From assembly GCA_038748775.1 (NCBI GenBank), contig JBCDIT010000008.1:1-64000 (forward strand): 64,000 bases of DNA, in the 5' to 3' direction. This document shows positions 1 through 8,602 of this stretch, piece by piece. The position numbers and the translations under genes are program-made. Source of the DNA: DAIQNV01 sp038748775. Its GTDB lineage: Bacteria; Planctomycetota; Phycisphaerae; Phycisphaerales; UBA1924. Each line of letters begins with the position of its first letter. The stretch's first letter is position 1. The notes under the pieces are model-generated. The model had not been told where the DNA came from and searched no databases. It was given only the letters and a program-made list of their open reading frames with translations.

Positions 1-62
1 ACCCGCTGCTCCAAATCGAACGCCACGAACATCGACTGCTGACGGTCCGCTCTGCCACGCAT
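1..62 (-). pseudogene. N-terminus of an IS transposase, cut by the window edge
   Basis: Reading leftwards from an ATG at 62, the first 20 residues begin MRGRADRQQSMFVAFDLEQ. This matches the start typical of IS5/IS1182-type transposases (a short charged leader, then a 'LEQRVP.DHPLR' block that would lie outside the window). A GGCGG stretch sits just upstream as a possible ribosome site. Only the first 20 codons are visible, so I cannot tell whether the gene is intact. The right end of the element should lie between about 63 and 137, but no terminal inverted repeat can be checked without the other end. The family is inferred from the N-terminus alone. Confidence 0.5.
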
Positions 63-137
63 CGGGAGCCGCCTTGCTCGCGTAGAGCTCGAAGATACCC
101 TCATACAACACAGAATGCTGCGTTGATTAGCGGCCTG

Positions 138-1391
138 CTAGCGTTCGCCTGGAAGAACCGGACCGCTTGAGGTCATGGGCGTGCGATAGGCGTTGAAGTT
201 CAGGTACTGGTACGCGGCCTGTGGCGTCACCGGCGTCACCAGCCAGCCCCACATCGCCGGCGACCCGTACGCTTGCACGGTCGTCGGCGGGTGGAAGTGG
301 AAGCTCATCGGGATGAACCGGTCGAGTTCGTCGTGGGTGCCGAAGTACCGCCAGGGCTTGGTCAAATCGGTCGGGGCACGACTCGACTTCTCACGCATGC
401 GAACGACATCGACGGGGATCCAACCGCCTCGCTCATTCGGTTCGTCATATAGGAAGAATTCCACGTACGCCCTGAGCCGCGACGCGCCGTGCTCGTCGGC
501 TTCGTCCGGATCGTCGTCATCGGGGTCGAGGTAGCCGATGACGACCCTCGCTGGCAATCCCGCCCGCTTGTACATCGCGGCAAGCAGGGCAACCGTATCG
601 AACGGGCTCCCCTTGCGAGTCCGGGCGGTCTCGGGGGCGCCTTGGACCTTGAAGCCCTCGAAGCCCAGATACCGCCGACCTCGGTTGAGGCCGTCTGACG
701 TGGGCTGCACGTGCTCGACGACACGACCGGCAAACCACTTTGCCAGCGTGAGGGGCGGGACTTTCTTGGGATCTCGACCGTTCGTCCACTGCCGGAGGAG
801 GTTGTCGAGTTCCCCGATGTTCCCGGCCCGGTTGTTGTAGCTCTCGATAAACGGCGCCGGCTCGAGCGTCTCGGCGATACCCTCGGGCCACTCACCCATC
901 GGCCAGGCAATAGCCTGTGCCTTGGCCTCATCGAACTCGGTCCGAAACGACCGAGCGAGGTACTCGATCTCGAGTTCCATCTCTCTCGTCACGATGTTGG
1001 TCGCGTCGAACTTGGCGTACTTCTGGCCCGAGTGGTAACCCGAAATCACGGTGAACTCGTCGCTCACCTCGACGTCGTTGAAACTCAATTCGCCGGCCGC
1101 GGTTTCGATATCGAGGTTCGACGACGATGTCTGTTCCATCAACGGAAAGATGATGGCGACTGTTTGGAAGTTCCAAGTCACGATCTGGACGTGCTGTTCG
1201 GAGGTTTCCTGCGCCGACCGGATTCGCACGACGGTGTTCAGCGTCCAGTCACGACCATGCGAGTAGCTCAGGAATGGATGCTCGGGCGGGGCCTGCTCGG
1301 GAGCAGCAGACGCCCGAGGCGTCAGCGACCCGATGAGCGCGGGTATGCAGACGACGAGGGCCGAAGAACGCCTGGAAAGAATTTGGGACAC
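138..1391 (-). CDS. Secreted transglutaminase-fold protein, probably catalytically dead
   Basis: The GTG start at 1391 has AAAGG six bases upstream and is followed at once by a signal-peptide-like stretch (Arg-Arg, then ALVVCIPALIGSL, then a SAAPEQ cleavage region), giving 417 residues. A longer upstream reading would run to the fumC start and looks non-coding. The C-terminal half carries a transglutaminase-like core: LLAAMYKRAGLPARVVIGYL, then RAYVEFFLYDE and GGWIPVDVV. The usual catalytic Cys (GxC before the ALL helix) is Pro here (KGSPFD), and the His of 'HAWVE' is Arg (RAYVE); the Asp of PVD remains. It is therefore likely an exported binding or structural protein. It is divergent from fumC. 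Confidence 0.75.
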   Translation of the reverse strand: MSQILSRRSSALVVCIPALIGSLTPRASAAPEQAPPEHPFLSYSHGRDWTLNTVVRIRSAQETSEQHVQIVTWNFQTVAIIFPLMEQTSSSNLDIETAAGELSFNDVEVSDEFTVISGYHSGQKYAKFDATNIVTREMELEIEYLARSFRTEFDEAKAQAIAWPMGEWPEGIAETLEPAPFIESYNNRAGNIGELDNLLRQWTNGRDPKKVPPLTLAKWFAGRVVEHVQPTSDGLNRGRRYLGFEGFKVQGAPETARTRKGSPFDTVALLAAMYKRAGLPARVVIGYLDPDDDDPDEADEHGASRLRAYVEFFLYDEPNERGGWIPVDVVRMREKSSRAPTDLTKPWRYFGTHDELDRFIPMSFHFHPPTTVQAYGSPAMWGWLVTPVTPQAAYQYLNFNAYRTPMTSSGPVLPGER

Positions 1392-1575
1392 CCGTCGCCT
1401 TTCGCCAGGGGTAACGACCCCGAGACCGTACGCCCAAGGGGGCCGCGTCGTCGGTGAACGCCGGCACAAGGTCCCTCGCCGGGCGAATCGGCGTCTGAAA
1501 GTGCTGTACTCTCTCTGAGGGGTGTCGGTTGCACCGGTGCCCCCGCCAGCGGACCCCGAAGACGGAGCCAGAACC

Positions 1576-3021
1576 ATGCCTACCCCGACACGCCTCGAAA
1601 AAGACTCTATGGGCGAGATGACCGTCCCCGCCGATGTCCTCTACGGTGCCAGCACCCAGCGGGCCGTGCTCAACTTCCCGGTCAGCGGACGGCCCGTCCA
1701 CGAAGGCGTGGTCCGGGCGTTCGCGATGCTCAAGGCCGCGTGCGCTAAGTCCAACGCTTCCCTCGGCAAGCTCGACGATGCCCGCGCCGACGCCATCGTT
1801 TCCGCGTGCGGACAAATCGAAGAAGGGCTGGCCGACCGGGGCGGGCTTGCGAGACACTTCCCCGTTGACGTGTACCAAACGGGTTCGGGCACCTCGACCA
1901 ACATGAACGCCAACGAGGTCATCGCCAACCTGGTCTGCCTTTCCAAAGGAGCGGAGATCGGTCACTCGAAAGATCCGGCGTTTGTCGAGAAGGGTGGCGT
2001 CCACCCCAACGACCACGCGAACATGGGGCAGAGTTCGAACGACACCTTCCCGACGGCGATGCACGTCGCGGCGGCCGTCGCGATCAAAGACAACCTGCTC
2101 CCGGCGCTCGATATGATCGAGGGTGAGCTCAAGGCTAAGGCCGACGCGTGGGACAAGGTCGTCAAGATCGGACGGACGCACCTGCAGGACGCGACACCGA
2201 TCCGGCTCGGACAAGAGTTCTCCGGATACGCGGCTCAGATCACCCACGCGAAGGAAAGGCTCCACCGCGCGCTCCACGTGCTGGGTGAGTTGCCGATCGG
2301 CGGCACGGCGGTGGGCACCGGGATCAACACCCATCCCGAGTTCGGCGCCCGCGTCGCGGCAGCCCTCACCGAACGCTGCGGGGTTCACTTCCGCGAAGCG
2401 GCCAACCACTTCGAGGCTCAGCACGCCAAAGACGGATTCGTTGAAGTGTCCGGCGATCTCAAAACCATCGCCGTGTCGCTCTCCAAGATCGCCAATGACA
2501 TCCGCTGGTTGGGCTCGGGCCCGAGGTGTGGCATCGGCGAGTTGAAGCTGCCGGCGGTGCAGCCGGGGAGTTCGATCATGCCAGGCAAGGTGAACCCGGT
2601 GATTTGCGAGTCCGTCATGATGGTGTGCTGCCGCGTGATCGGCAACGACGCGGCGGTGACGACCGGCGGGCTCGGCGGGATCGGTTCTCTGCTCGACCTC
2701 AACGTGGCGATGCCGGTCATGGCCGATGCCCTGATGGAATCGATCGACATCCTGTCGGGCGCGTGCCGCATGTTCACCGAGAACCTGCTCAAAGACCTCG
2801 AACCCGATGTCGAGCGTTGCGCGGCCCTCATCGAAGGTTCGCTGGCGATGTGTACGAGCCTGGCCCCGGTGATCGGTTACGACGCGGCGGCGAAACTCGC
2901 GAAGGACGCCTTCGCAAGCGGGAAAACAGTGCGAGAGGTGGCGTTAGAGCAGAACGTGCTGCCGGCGGATGAGTTGAACACACTGCTCGACCCGATGTCG
3001 ATGACCCACCCTGAGGCGTAA
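1576..3021 (+). CDS. fumC: Class II fumarate hydratase
   Basis: Interconverts fumarate and malate in the citric acid cycle as a cytosolic, iron-independent homotetramer. The 481 residues match family length. Hallmarks in order: GSGTSTNMNANEV near residue 104, GRTHLQDATP near 199, and the superfamily signature GSSIMPGKVNP near 330. These fit fumarase better than aspartase or argininosuccinate lyase. An in-frame ATG at 1522 would add 18 Pro-rich residues; I prefer the ATG at 1576 because MPTPTRLEKDSMG is the normal N-terminus. It is divergent from the transglutaminase-fold gene, with about 180 bp between the starts, and a tRNA gene follows 30 bp after the stop. Confidence 0.97.
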   Translation: MPTPTRLEKDSMGEMTVPADVLYGASTQRAVLNFPVSGRPVHEGVVRAFAMLKAACAKSNASLGKLDDARADAIVSACGQIEEGLADRGGLARHFPVDVYQTGSGTSTNMNANEVIANLVCLSKGAEIGHSKDPAFVEKGGVHPNDHANMGQSSNDTFPTAMHVAAAVAIKDNLLPALDMIEGELKAKADAWDKVVKIGRTHLQDATPIRLGQEFSGYAAQITHAKERLHRALHVLGELPIGGTAVGTGINTHPEFGARVAAALTERCGVHFREAANHFEAQHAKDGFVEVSGDLKTIAVSLSKIANDIRWLGSGPRCGIGELKLPAVQPGSSIMPGKVNPVICESVMMVCCRVIGNDAAVTTGGLGGIGSLLDLNVAMPVMADALMESIDILSGACRMFTENLLKDLEPDVERCAALIEGSLAMCTSLAPVIGYDAAAKLAKDAFASGKTVREVALEQNVLPADELNTLLDPMSMTHPEA

Positions 3022-3051
3022 GGCCCCCGAACGGCGTACGCTCCTCACGAC

Positions 3052-3124
3052 GCCCCTGTAGCTCAGCGGTTAGAGCAGTCGACTCATAATCGATCGCGCG
3101 TCGGTTCGAATCCGGCCGGGGGCA
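3052..3124 (+). tRNA. tRNA with CAU anticodon (Ile2 or elongator Met)
   Basis: A 73-nt cloverleaf: acceptor GCCCCTG pairs with CGGGGGC plus discriminator A; the D-stem is GCTC/GAGC; the anticodon stem GTCGA/TCGAT encloses loop CTCATAA (anticodon CAT); the T-arm has the GTTCGAATC core. CCA is not encoded. The GTCGA/TCGAT stem next to the loop resembles bacterial tRNA-Ile2 (lysidine-modified CAU, reading AUA) more than elongator tRNA-Met, but sequence alone does not settle it. It lacks initiator features, since the acceptor ends are paired G-C. It lies directly downstream of fumC. Confidence 0.9.
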
Positions 3125-3171
3125 TTGCGTCGAGCGAAGGACAGCATTTGAACTCGCTCGCCTCAGGTTTT

Positions 3172-4086
3172 TCAAGGGCCGCCGGTGCTCCGAACTGTAC
3201 AGGGCACCCCTTCATTGCGGTTCCAAGATCGACGCCACGCCGACGGCGTGACCCCGAAGCTCTTGTGGAACGCGTGCGTGAAATGGCTGTGACTCACAAA
3301 CCCCAGCTTGAGCGCGATATCCGATAGAGGATCACCCTTGACGACGCGCTCGAGGGAACGCGCTAGGCGGAGCCTCGTGACGTGTTCATGGATGGCCGCT
3401 CCGGTGTGTTCGCGAAAGACCCGGGCAAGGTGATATGGGGACGCGTGGACTTCTTTCACGATCGCCTTTAACGAAAGCGATTCTCGGAATCGCAGCCCGA
3501 TCAGTTCGCGTGTTCATTGGACAAGGCGGTGATGTGCGGCCACCGTTGAAGGTCGCATCGAGCGTCTGAGTTTCGATCCGGAGTGTTGCTGCACAGCCCC
3601 GAACACCGCATCGACGATCTCTGCAACGCGTTCCTCGGCCTCGAAGTCATCTACAAGACCCGTCCGAAGATCTTCTGAAAGCCGAGGCTGGCTCTTGTAC
3701 AACCTCGACGGACACGAGACCTGCGATCGCTCGAACGGACGATGTCGCTGATCGTCTCGAAGGCCGAGCGAAGACATGACCATTTCGAGTACGCCGTGCT
3801 CGAATGCGAACCACTCCGATCGACCACCGCGGGGGTTCACGTGCTCGCGGAGGTACGCCTGATCTGCGTTATAAAGCATGATCGAGGCCGAATCAGCGAC
3901 GACCGGGTCAACGCCAGCGGGGGTGATGCGAACCGGCTCTCGGGCGAACACGAACGTCACGTGGCGAATCGGCCCAGCATTGCCGAAGTCCCGGTCATCG
4001 GCCCGGAGGCGAAATCGACCATGCGCGACTCCGTTCCGCCTCCAACCGACTTCGTTCTTGGTGGAAGTTCCGAAGGTATCGGCCAT
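3172..4086 (-). pseudogene. AraC-family regulator interrupted by one in-frame TGA
   Basis: The ATG at 4086 has GGGGAA upstream. The first 190 residues form an AraC-type N-terminal effector region (AFEHGVLEMVMSSLGL) that runs into a TGA at 3514-3516. The frame then continues without any shift through TRELIGLRFRESLSLKAIVK into a complete AraC/XylS DNA-binding domain: SPYHLARVFREHTG, LRLARSLERVV, DIALKLGFVSHSHFTHAFHK, FGVTPSAWR. One CGA-to-TGA change would explain the break. A GTG-started C-terminal half (3459-3172, 95 residues) could still be translated as a free DNA-binding fragment. The regulated gene is unknown; the PEP-CTERM-like gene is divergent. Confidence 0.8.
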
Positions 4087-4337
4087 GTTCGCTTCCCCTG
4101 AGGCCACCTTTACGTTCGGTATCGTCCACGCGGTTGCGTTAAATCGCCTCGAAGCCGCCCGCCTCGGAACCGTCCAAACACGTCGCTATCGGACGAGGCG
4201 TCCCCCTGCAACGGTTACCACCCGACCCTCATCTCAATGAGATCGCGCCGCCGTGTCGCATTCCTCCAGCCCCGAGGCACCTTTGTGTCTCGCAGCCCTC
4301 GGCGCTTCGTCGAACGCCCCCAGGAGAGAGAAACCCG

Positions 4338-5039
4338 ATGCGTACCACCGCCCTTCTCGCCATAGGACTCGCCTCTGGCGCTGCCCTCGCCGCCCCCACC
4401 GTCGTCGAAGATTTCAACGACTACGCCGCCGGAACGTTCGTCGATGGCAAGACGTTCGACGTCGGCGCCGGCGTCAGCTTTGTTGTCACTTCCTCCGGGA
4501 ACAACAAGGGCGCAAACATCTTTGATACGAACACCGGCGTGAACGGTGACAAGGACCTCCAGGTCTACAGCGGGAACGCCCTCATCCTGCAGGACAAACG
4601 CGGCCCGACCCCCAACGACTCGGGCAAAGGCGGCACGCTGACGATGACGTTCAGCGAAGGCGTCTACGTCACGTCGATCGACTTGATCGACATGGACGAT
4701 CATGGAAGTTCTGTCGTCACGCTCACCGACGCAAACGGCGCCGAGCGGATCTTCGACGTGCCAAAGAACTTCACCGGCGATCCGAGCCGCCTGGCCGTCG
4801 ACGGCATCCAAACCCTGTTCTTCGACCAGGCGGTGTCCTTCGGCGATCTCGGCGAAGACGCCACGATGCGCCTGACCGAGAGCGGTTTCGATCTCCGCCG
4901 CGTGGTCGGCATTTCGGTCAACCTCAGCGGCTCGGGCGCGATCGACAACCTTGCCGTAGCAGTCCCGATGCCCCATCCGGGCGCGATGGCCGGTGCGTGC
5001 GTTGCCGGGCTCGCGGTGGCCCGTCGCCGCCGACGCTAA
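4338..5039 (+). CDS. Secreted protein with a PEP-CTERM-like sorting tail
   Basis: 233 residues with a clear signal peptide (MRTTALLAIGLASGAALA) and an AGGAGAGAG ribosome site. The central part is beta-rich and low in Cys (EDFNDYAAGTF, then VVGISVNLSGSGAIDNLAV), like the one-domain extracellular proteins common in Phycisphaerae. The C-terminus (VPMPHPGAMAGACVAGLAVA then five Arg) has the layout of PEP-CTERM or related exosortase-processed tails: Pro motif, short hydrophobic helix, basic cluster. It is therefore probably anchored, then trimmed and displayed outside the cell. No exosortase is in the window and no enzymatic motif is visible. Confidence 0.8.
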   Translation: MRTTALLAIGLASGAALAAPTVVEDFNDYAAGTFVDGKTFDVGAGVSFVVTSSGNNKGANIFDTNTGVNGDKDLQVYSGNALILQDKRGPTPNDSGKGGTLTMTFSEGVYVTSIDLIDMDDHGSSVVTLTDANGAERIFDVPKNFTGDPSRLAVDGIQTLFFDQAVSFGDLGEDATMRLTESGFDLRRVVGISVNLSGSGAIDNLAVAVPMPHPGAMAGACVAGLAVARRRRR

Positions 5040-5080
5040 ACAGCGCGAAACGGAGGCCTTGAAGGGTCACTCGGGACCCG

Positions 5081-5535
5081 CTACGTCCCGCGGTCCACGG
5101 GGCCGCCGCGGTACTTCGGTTCGTTTGGGCACCTGCGGCTTCCGTGTTTGTTGTACACACGTGCCTCCCCGCCCCGAGCACCGACTGTCTTCCGCACCGC
5201 GGAGACGCGTGCCTGAGCGGTCCTGTACGCCTTGACGTGCTCGACGAGAACCCACTTTCGGATGAACACTCCGTCGGGATCTTGATCCTTGCTATTGCTT
5301 GTTCGGGTTGCAGATCCTGACCGTGTTGATAGCGGTGGCAGCGCGAGCCCTCAAAAGGTCTTTTGATGAAGGTAGAGTGCCGCTCGTCCCACTCATCGCT
5401 GTGCAGTAGCTCTGGCTCGTCAACATACAAGCAGACGATCGGACGCCCTGATCGGGACGCGTTCAAGAGTGGACGATGATCACGAACGCGAAGGTCACGC
5501 TTGAACCAAACGACCTCGGCCCCCGCGAAATGCAC
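5081..5535 (-). pseudogene. Deletion remnant of a second cryptochrome/photolyase
   Basis: A GTG at 5535 overlaps the TAG stop of the preceding gene (TAGTG). The next 60 residues are a photolyase N-terminus: AEVVWFKRDLRVRDHRPLL, then IVCLYVDEPELLHSDEWDER and HSTFIK. At about 5358 the text jumps in another frame to the family's C-terminal block: INTVRICNPNKQ, then after a one-base shift DQDPDGVFIRKWV and ARVSAVRKTVGARGGEARVYNKHGSR, ending at 5081. About 300 residues, including most of the FAD-binding part, are missing, so no active enzyme is possible. The ends match Rhodobacter CryB/FAD-photolyase-like proteins as I know them, but no alignment was run. Confidence 0.75.
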
Positions 5536-7442
5536 TACTCGTTCGCTCCACCGAAGAGCGACGGCTCGCTGATGGCTTCGATGCGTTTCCGACACGCCAG
5601 CACCCGACCGGCGACAGCTACACCCCCGAGAAACTCGCGCTCTACCCCGAGGCGCCCGGCATGAGCCGCAATCTGGAAGATCGGTCGCGTCGTTTGCTCG
5701 TCGGTGATCTCCGATTCGTCTGCCACCACCAGAACAGCCGGAGTCCTGAGCCGCTCTCGTTGGGAGACCACTCTCAAGTCCTCTCGTAGGTGATCGAGGA
5801 GTCGAGTTCCCCGAGGCGTCACGCCCCCGTTCGCTTCATCCCGTTCGCAGATGCCTTCGTCGATCCACGATCGAACGAACCGGTCAAATCGAGGGTCGGT
5901 CACGTCAAACGGGTGTTCGACATCGCGCCGCCCCGTATCAACAACAATGACATCTACGCCGTGGTCGTAGAGTGTCCTGGCGCACGCAAGGCCACCAAAG
6001 CCGGCGCCAAGCACGTGTACCACGATGTTCTTCACACCAGATCGGCGTCGTACGGCGCTTCGGAAGCGAACCGAATCGAGCCGCTCGGCGTGAACGTTCG
6101 TCGTACGAGAACGAACCGATCCGAGGACCTCTCCTTCGGGCTGGAAGGGACGATCAAAGCCCCCGAGACACCAGAGCAGGCCGCCGTACGAGTTTGGGTT
6201 GTTCCCATCGAGAGCAAACCGATGATTGAGATCGATGAGCATGCGCAACGCGTCGTCCGCTGTCCGGACCCAACGCGGCACCATCTTCCCCCACGTCATG
6301 CGGAGGTTGTTGTGGAGTTCTCCGTTTCGGATAAGCGACGACTGCGCTGCGTCCCAAAGCCCATCACCGGTCTTCGCTCGCGAAAGTCGCTCCCAGGTCA
6401 ACCGCTGCCGATCGTCGCGCTCGTGGTCTCGGAGGGTCTCCTGGGCCCACGCGGGGAGCACGCCCAACGTCTCCAACCTGTCCGGATCCGTGTGAGCGCA
6501 GAATGAGTACGACATCTCGCGCCACACAAGGAGTTCATCCAAAAACTTCGCCGCTCCCTTGCCCTCGATCTCGTACGCCTCCCGAGCAATGCGGAACGGA
6601 GAGACGTGACCGTGATGGAGGTAGGGAGAGAGCCCGCTCACGCCCTCGAGGTCCGCGGCGTTGTTCCGCCGTCGGTCATATGCGCGAAGCCCGTCTCGCT
6701 TGAAGGCCTCCCAACGTTCGTATCCGGAGACGGACCCGCCTCGAAGATGCGGCACCGGGGCGATGCCGTGGTCGACGTGACATCGGGCCGTGGCTTTGAC
6801 GATGTCGAGTGACTCGAAATCAACCGGTTCAAAACCGACGTCCGCCACCTTGAGATCGAACGGATTCTGCTCCGCCTCAACGTCGACCCAGGGCTCTCGG
6901 AGCGGGCCTTGCCAGTGAGCCTTCGCCTTGTCGCGAAACTTGAACGCCCGGTCGATCGGCTTCCCAAGCGTTCGCATCGGCATCAAGCACGAAGAATCCA
7001 CGGCAAGCATCGCACTCGGGCATCGCTTCGCGTGGGCTCGGGCCCACTGCGGGAATGGCGGCGAAGGGAAGTCTTCTGTGACCACGCAGCACGCACGGGC
7101 AGCCAGTCCGCGGAGGGGTGACGGCGTATCCGGGTCCTCTGGGAGCCAGAACACATAGGAAAGCCCCCGACGAGCGAGCCCTCGCGCGAGGTCCCGCGCT
7201 CCTTCAAGGATGAAGACGTGGTGCCGGTCCGAGTTGAACCGATGGCCTCCGCCAAGCCCTTGGTAAATCAAAGCAGGCTTGCCTATCCGATTTGAGAGCT
7301 CGGCCGCCACGTCGAGAGCGGGGTTGTCGTGGTCGCGCACCGCGTGATGGAGCCAAACGAGGACGAAGTCGCCTTCAGCCCGGACCGCGTGACCATTAAG
7401 GGGGTTCACCCGGACGGCGAGATCATTCGAGAGCGTGTCCAC
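5535..7442 (-). CDS. Class II-like DNA photolyase fused to a truncated renalase-like module
   Basis: 635 residues. Residues 1-469 form a class II CPD photolyase-like protein: FVLVWLHHAVRDHDNPALDV, RHHVFILEGARDLARGLARR, then the FAD/DNA core LSPYLHHGHVSP, LDELLVWREMSYSFC, NGELHNNLRMTWGKM and NPNSYGGLLWCLGGFDRPF, to its normal end. At residue 470 (GTG at 6035) a second N-terminus starts: VKNIVVHVLGAGFGGLACA, a Rossmann dinucleotide motif, then DPRFDRFVRSWIDEGI as in renalase-like FAD oxidoreductases. This module is only about 166 residues long (usual length roughly 320) and lacks its middle. A GTGTGA at the join suggests two once-overlapping genes that became one frame. The photolyase half may still work in light-driven repair of cyclobutane dimers. 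Confidence 0.75.
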   Translation of the reverse strand: MDTLSNDLAVRVNPLNGHAVRAEGDFVLVWLHHAVRDHDNPALDVAAELSNRIGKPALIYQGLGGGHRFNSDRHHVFILEGARDLARGLARRGLSYVFWLPEDPDTPSPLRGLAARACCVVTEDFPSPPFPQWARAHAKRCPSAMLAVDSSCLMPMRTLGKPIDRAFKFRDKAKAHWQGPLREPWVDVEAEQNPFDLKVADVGFEPVDFESLDIVKATARCHVDHGIAPVPHLRGGSVSGYERWEAFKRDGLRAYDRRRNNAADLEGVSGLSPYLHHGHVSPFRIAREAYEIEGKGAAKFLDELLVWREMSYSFCAHTDPDRLETLGVLPAWAQETLRDHERDDRQRLTWERLSRAKTGDGLWDAAQSSLIRNGELHNNLRMTWGKMVPRWVRTADDALRMLIDLNHRFALDGNNPNSYGGLLWCLGGFDRPFQPEGEVLGSVRSRTTNVHAERLDSVRFRSAVRRRSGVKNIVVHVLGAGFGGLACARTLYDHGVDVIVVDTGRRDVEHPFDVTDPRFDRFVRSWIDEGICERDEANGGVTPRGTRLLDHLREDLRVVSQRERLRTPAVLVVADESEITDEQTTRPIFQIAAHAGRLGVEREFLGGVAVAGRVLACRKRIEAISEPSLFGGANE

Positions 7443-7514
7443 AGGCCGGCTTTCGCTTCATGAGCGGCTTCGGAGGCACCGGCTGCTCCTCTCCGGGAGA
7501 TCATCCCAAAACGA

Positions 7515-7542
7515 AACCCCGCCGGCGTTGGCCGACGGGGTT
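7515..7542 (-). terminator. Stem-loop downstream of the dockerin remnant
   Basis: AACCCCGCCGGC and GCCGACGGGGTT pair in a GC-rich hairpin just past the 3' end of the leftward gene that ends at 7580. A T-run in the leftward direction is weak, so it is a possible terminator only. Confidence 0.5.
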
Positions 7543-7579
7543 CTCTGTCAGTCAGATCCGTTGTCGTCGGACACCCGGA

Positions 7580-8165
7580 TTACGGACAGCCGGCGAAGAA
7601 CGCGAGGATGAACGCGTCGATATCGCTCAGGTCGATCACGCCGAACGGGGCGGCGATGTCGGCGGCGGCGTCACCCGAGCCGAACGCGAGGATGAACGCG
7701 TCGATGTCGCTCAGGTCGAGGATACCGAACGGCGCGGCGATATCAGCCTCGTTACGCGGTAACTCCGGGCAGTCGTCGAGGTCGAGCGGGGTGCCGTCCG
7801 GGACGATGCCCGGCGAGGCTTCCATGAGCGTGCTGACGATGTTGGTGTCGATCGTGAAGAAGTCCGTCACAAGGTTGTTGCGGGCCTCAACGTCGAGACC
7901 GACGACGGTCGGCAGCCAGTTGCCGCCGTCGTTGTTCGAGACAGCGTCGAAGTTCCCAGCCGCGACAAAGATCGAGAAGTTCGGGGCGTTCGGGAGACCG
8001 GTCGGGTCGTTCGGTCAGCGAATCCGGGTTGAGTTGGTAGGACCAGGTGCCGGTGTCGCCGGGCCACTGGGTGCTCGGGGCCGTTGGCCCCCGCAGACAT
8101 CTGAGGCCCCAATCCTGGGTCTCAGCCTTCGGGCCCGGTCACGCCGCTGAGGACGACCGAGAACC
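7580..8165 (-). pseudogene. C-terminal remnant of a secreted dockerin-type protein, two frameshifts
   Basis: Read leftwards, three overlapping frames give one continuous protein: ASGFSVVLSGVTGPEG, then (frame change near 8120) ETQDWGLRCLRGPTAPSTQW and GDTGTWSYQLNPDSLTE, then (frame change near 8022) DPTGLPNAPNFSIFVAAGNF through to the end. The last 55 residues hold two tandem 'DIAAPFG.LDLSDIDAFILAF' units, the dockerin-like calcium-binding repeat of Phycisphaerae, ending in GCP. Each frame change can be explained by one extra base. No start or signal peptide is found before rpmE begins on the other strand, so the 5' part is lost. Confidence 0.7.
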
Positions 8166-8255
8166 CTGATGCCCGCTGGCCCCCCTTGGCGGAAGGGCAT
8201 CGGGGGCCTATCGTTGGGGCCCGAGACAGACAGCCGGGATTTCGGAGACGCAACG

Positions 8256-8510
8256 ATGAAGAGCGACACCCACCCGACGTACTACCCGTCGTGCAAGGTC
8301 TACCACAACGGCGAGGTCGTCATGACCGTCGGGGCCACCGTTCCCGAGCTTCACGTCGAAGTCTGGTCGGGCTCGCACCCGTTCTTCACCGGTAAGGCCG
8401 CGTTCGTTGACGCCGCGGGCCGCGTCGAGAAGTTCCAGCGCAAGTTTGCCGGCGACTACTTCAAGGGCAAGAAGAAGACTCAGCCCAAGAAGCCCGGCAG
8501 CCGCCGCTAA
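8256..8510 (+). CDS. rpmE: 50S ribosomal protein bL31
   Basis: 84 residues beginning MKSDTHPTYYPSCKVYHNGE and containing the L31 core VEVWSGSHPFFTGKAAFVDA, then GRVEKFQRKF and a Lys-rich tail. The ATG at 8256 has GGAGA seven bases upstream. The protein binds the subunit bridge region of the large ribosomal subunit. The zinc-binding CxxC pair of C+ type L31 is absent (one Cys only), so this is a C- form. It is a single gene, closed by a strong terminator. Confidence 0.95.
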   Translation: MKSDTHPTYYPSCKVYHNGEVVMTVGATVPELHVEVWSGSHPFFTGKAAFVDAAGRVEKFQRKFAGDYFKGKKKTQPKKPGSRR

Positions 8511-8538
8511 ACCAAATCATCCTCCGATTCTTTGAATG

Positions 8539-8564
8539 ACCCGCCGCCCGGCGGGTTGTTTTTT
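8539..8564 (+). terminator. Intrinsic terminator of rpmE
   Basis: ACCCGCCG and CGGCGGGT form an 8-bp stem with a two-base loop, followed by TGTTTTTT. It lies 28 bp after the rpmE stop codon, a canonical Rho-independent terminator. Confidence 0.85.
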
Positions 8565-8602
8565 GGAGTTGTTTCGGATCAAGACCCTGCCTTTAATCCG
8601 TT

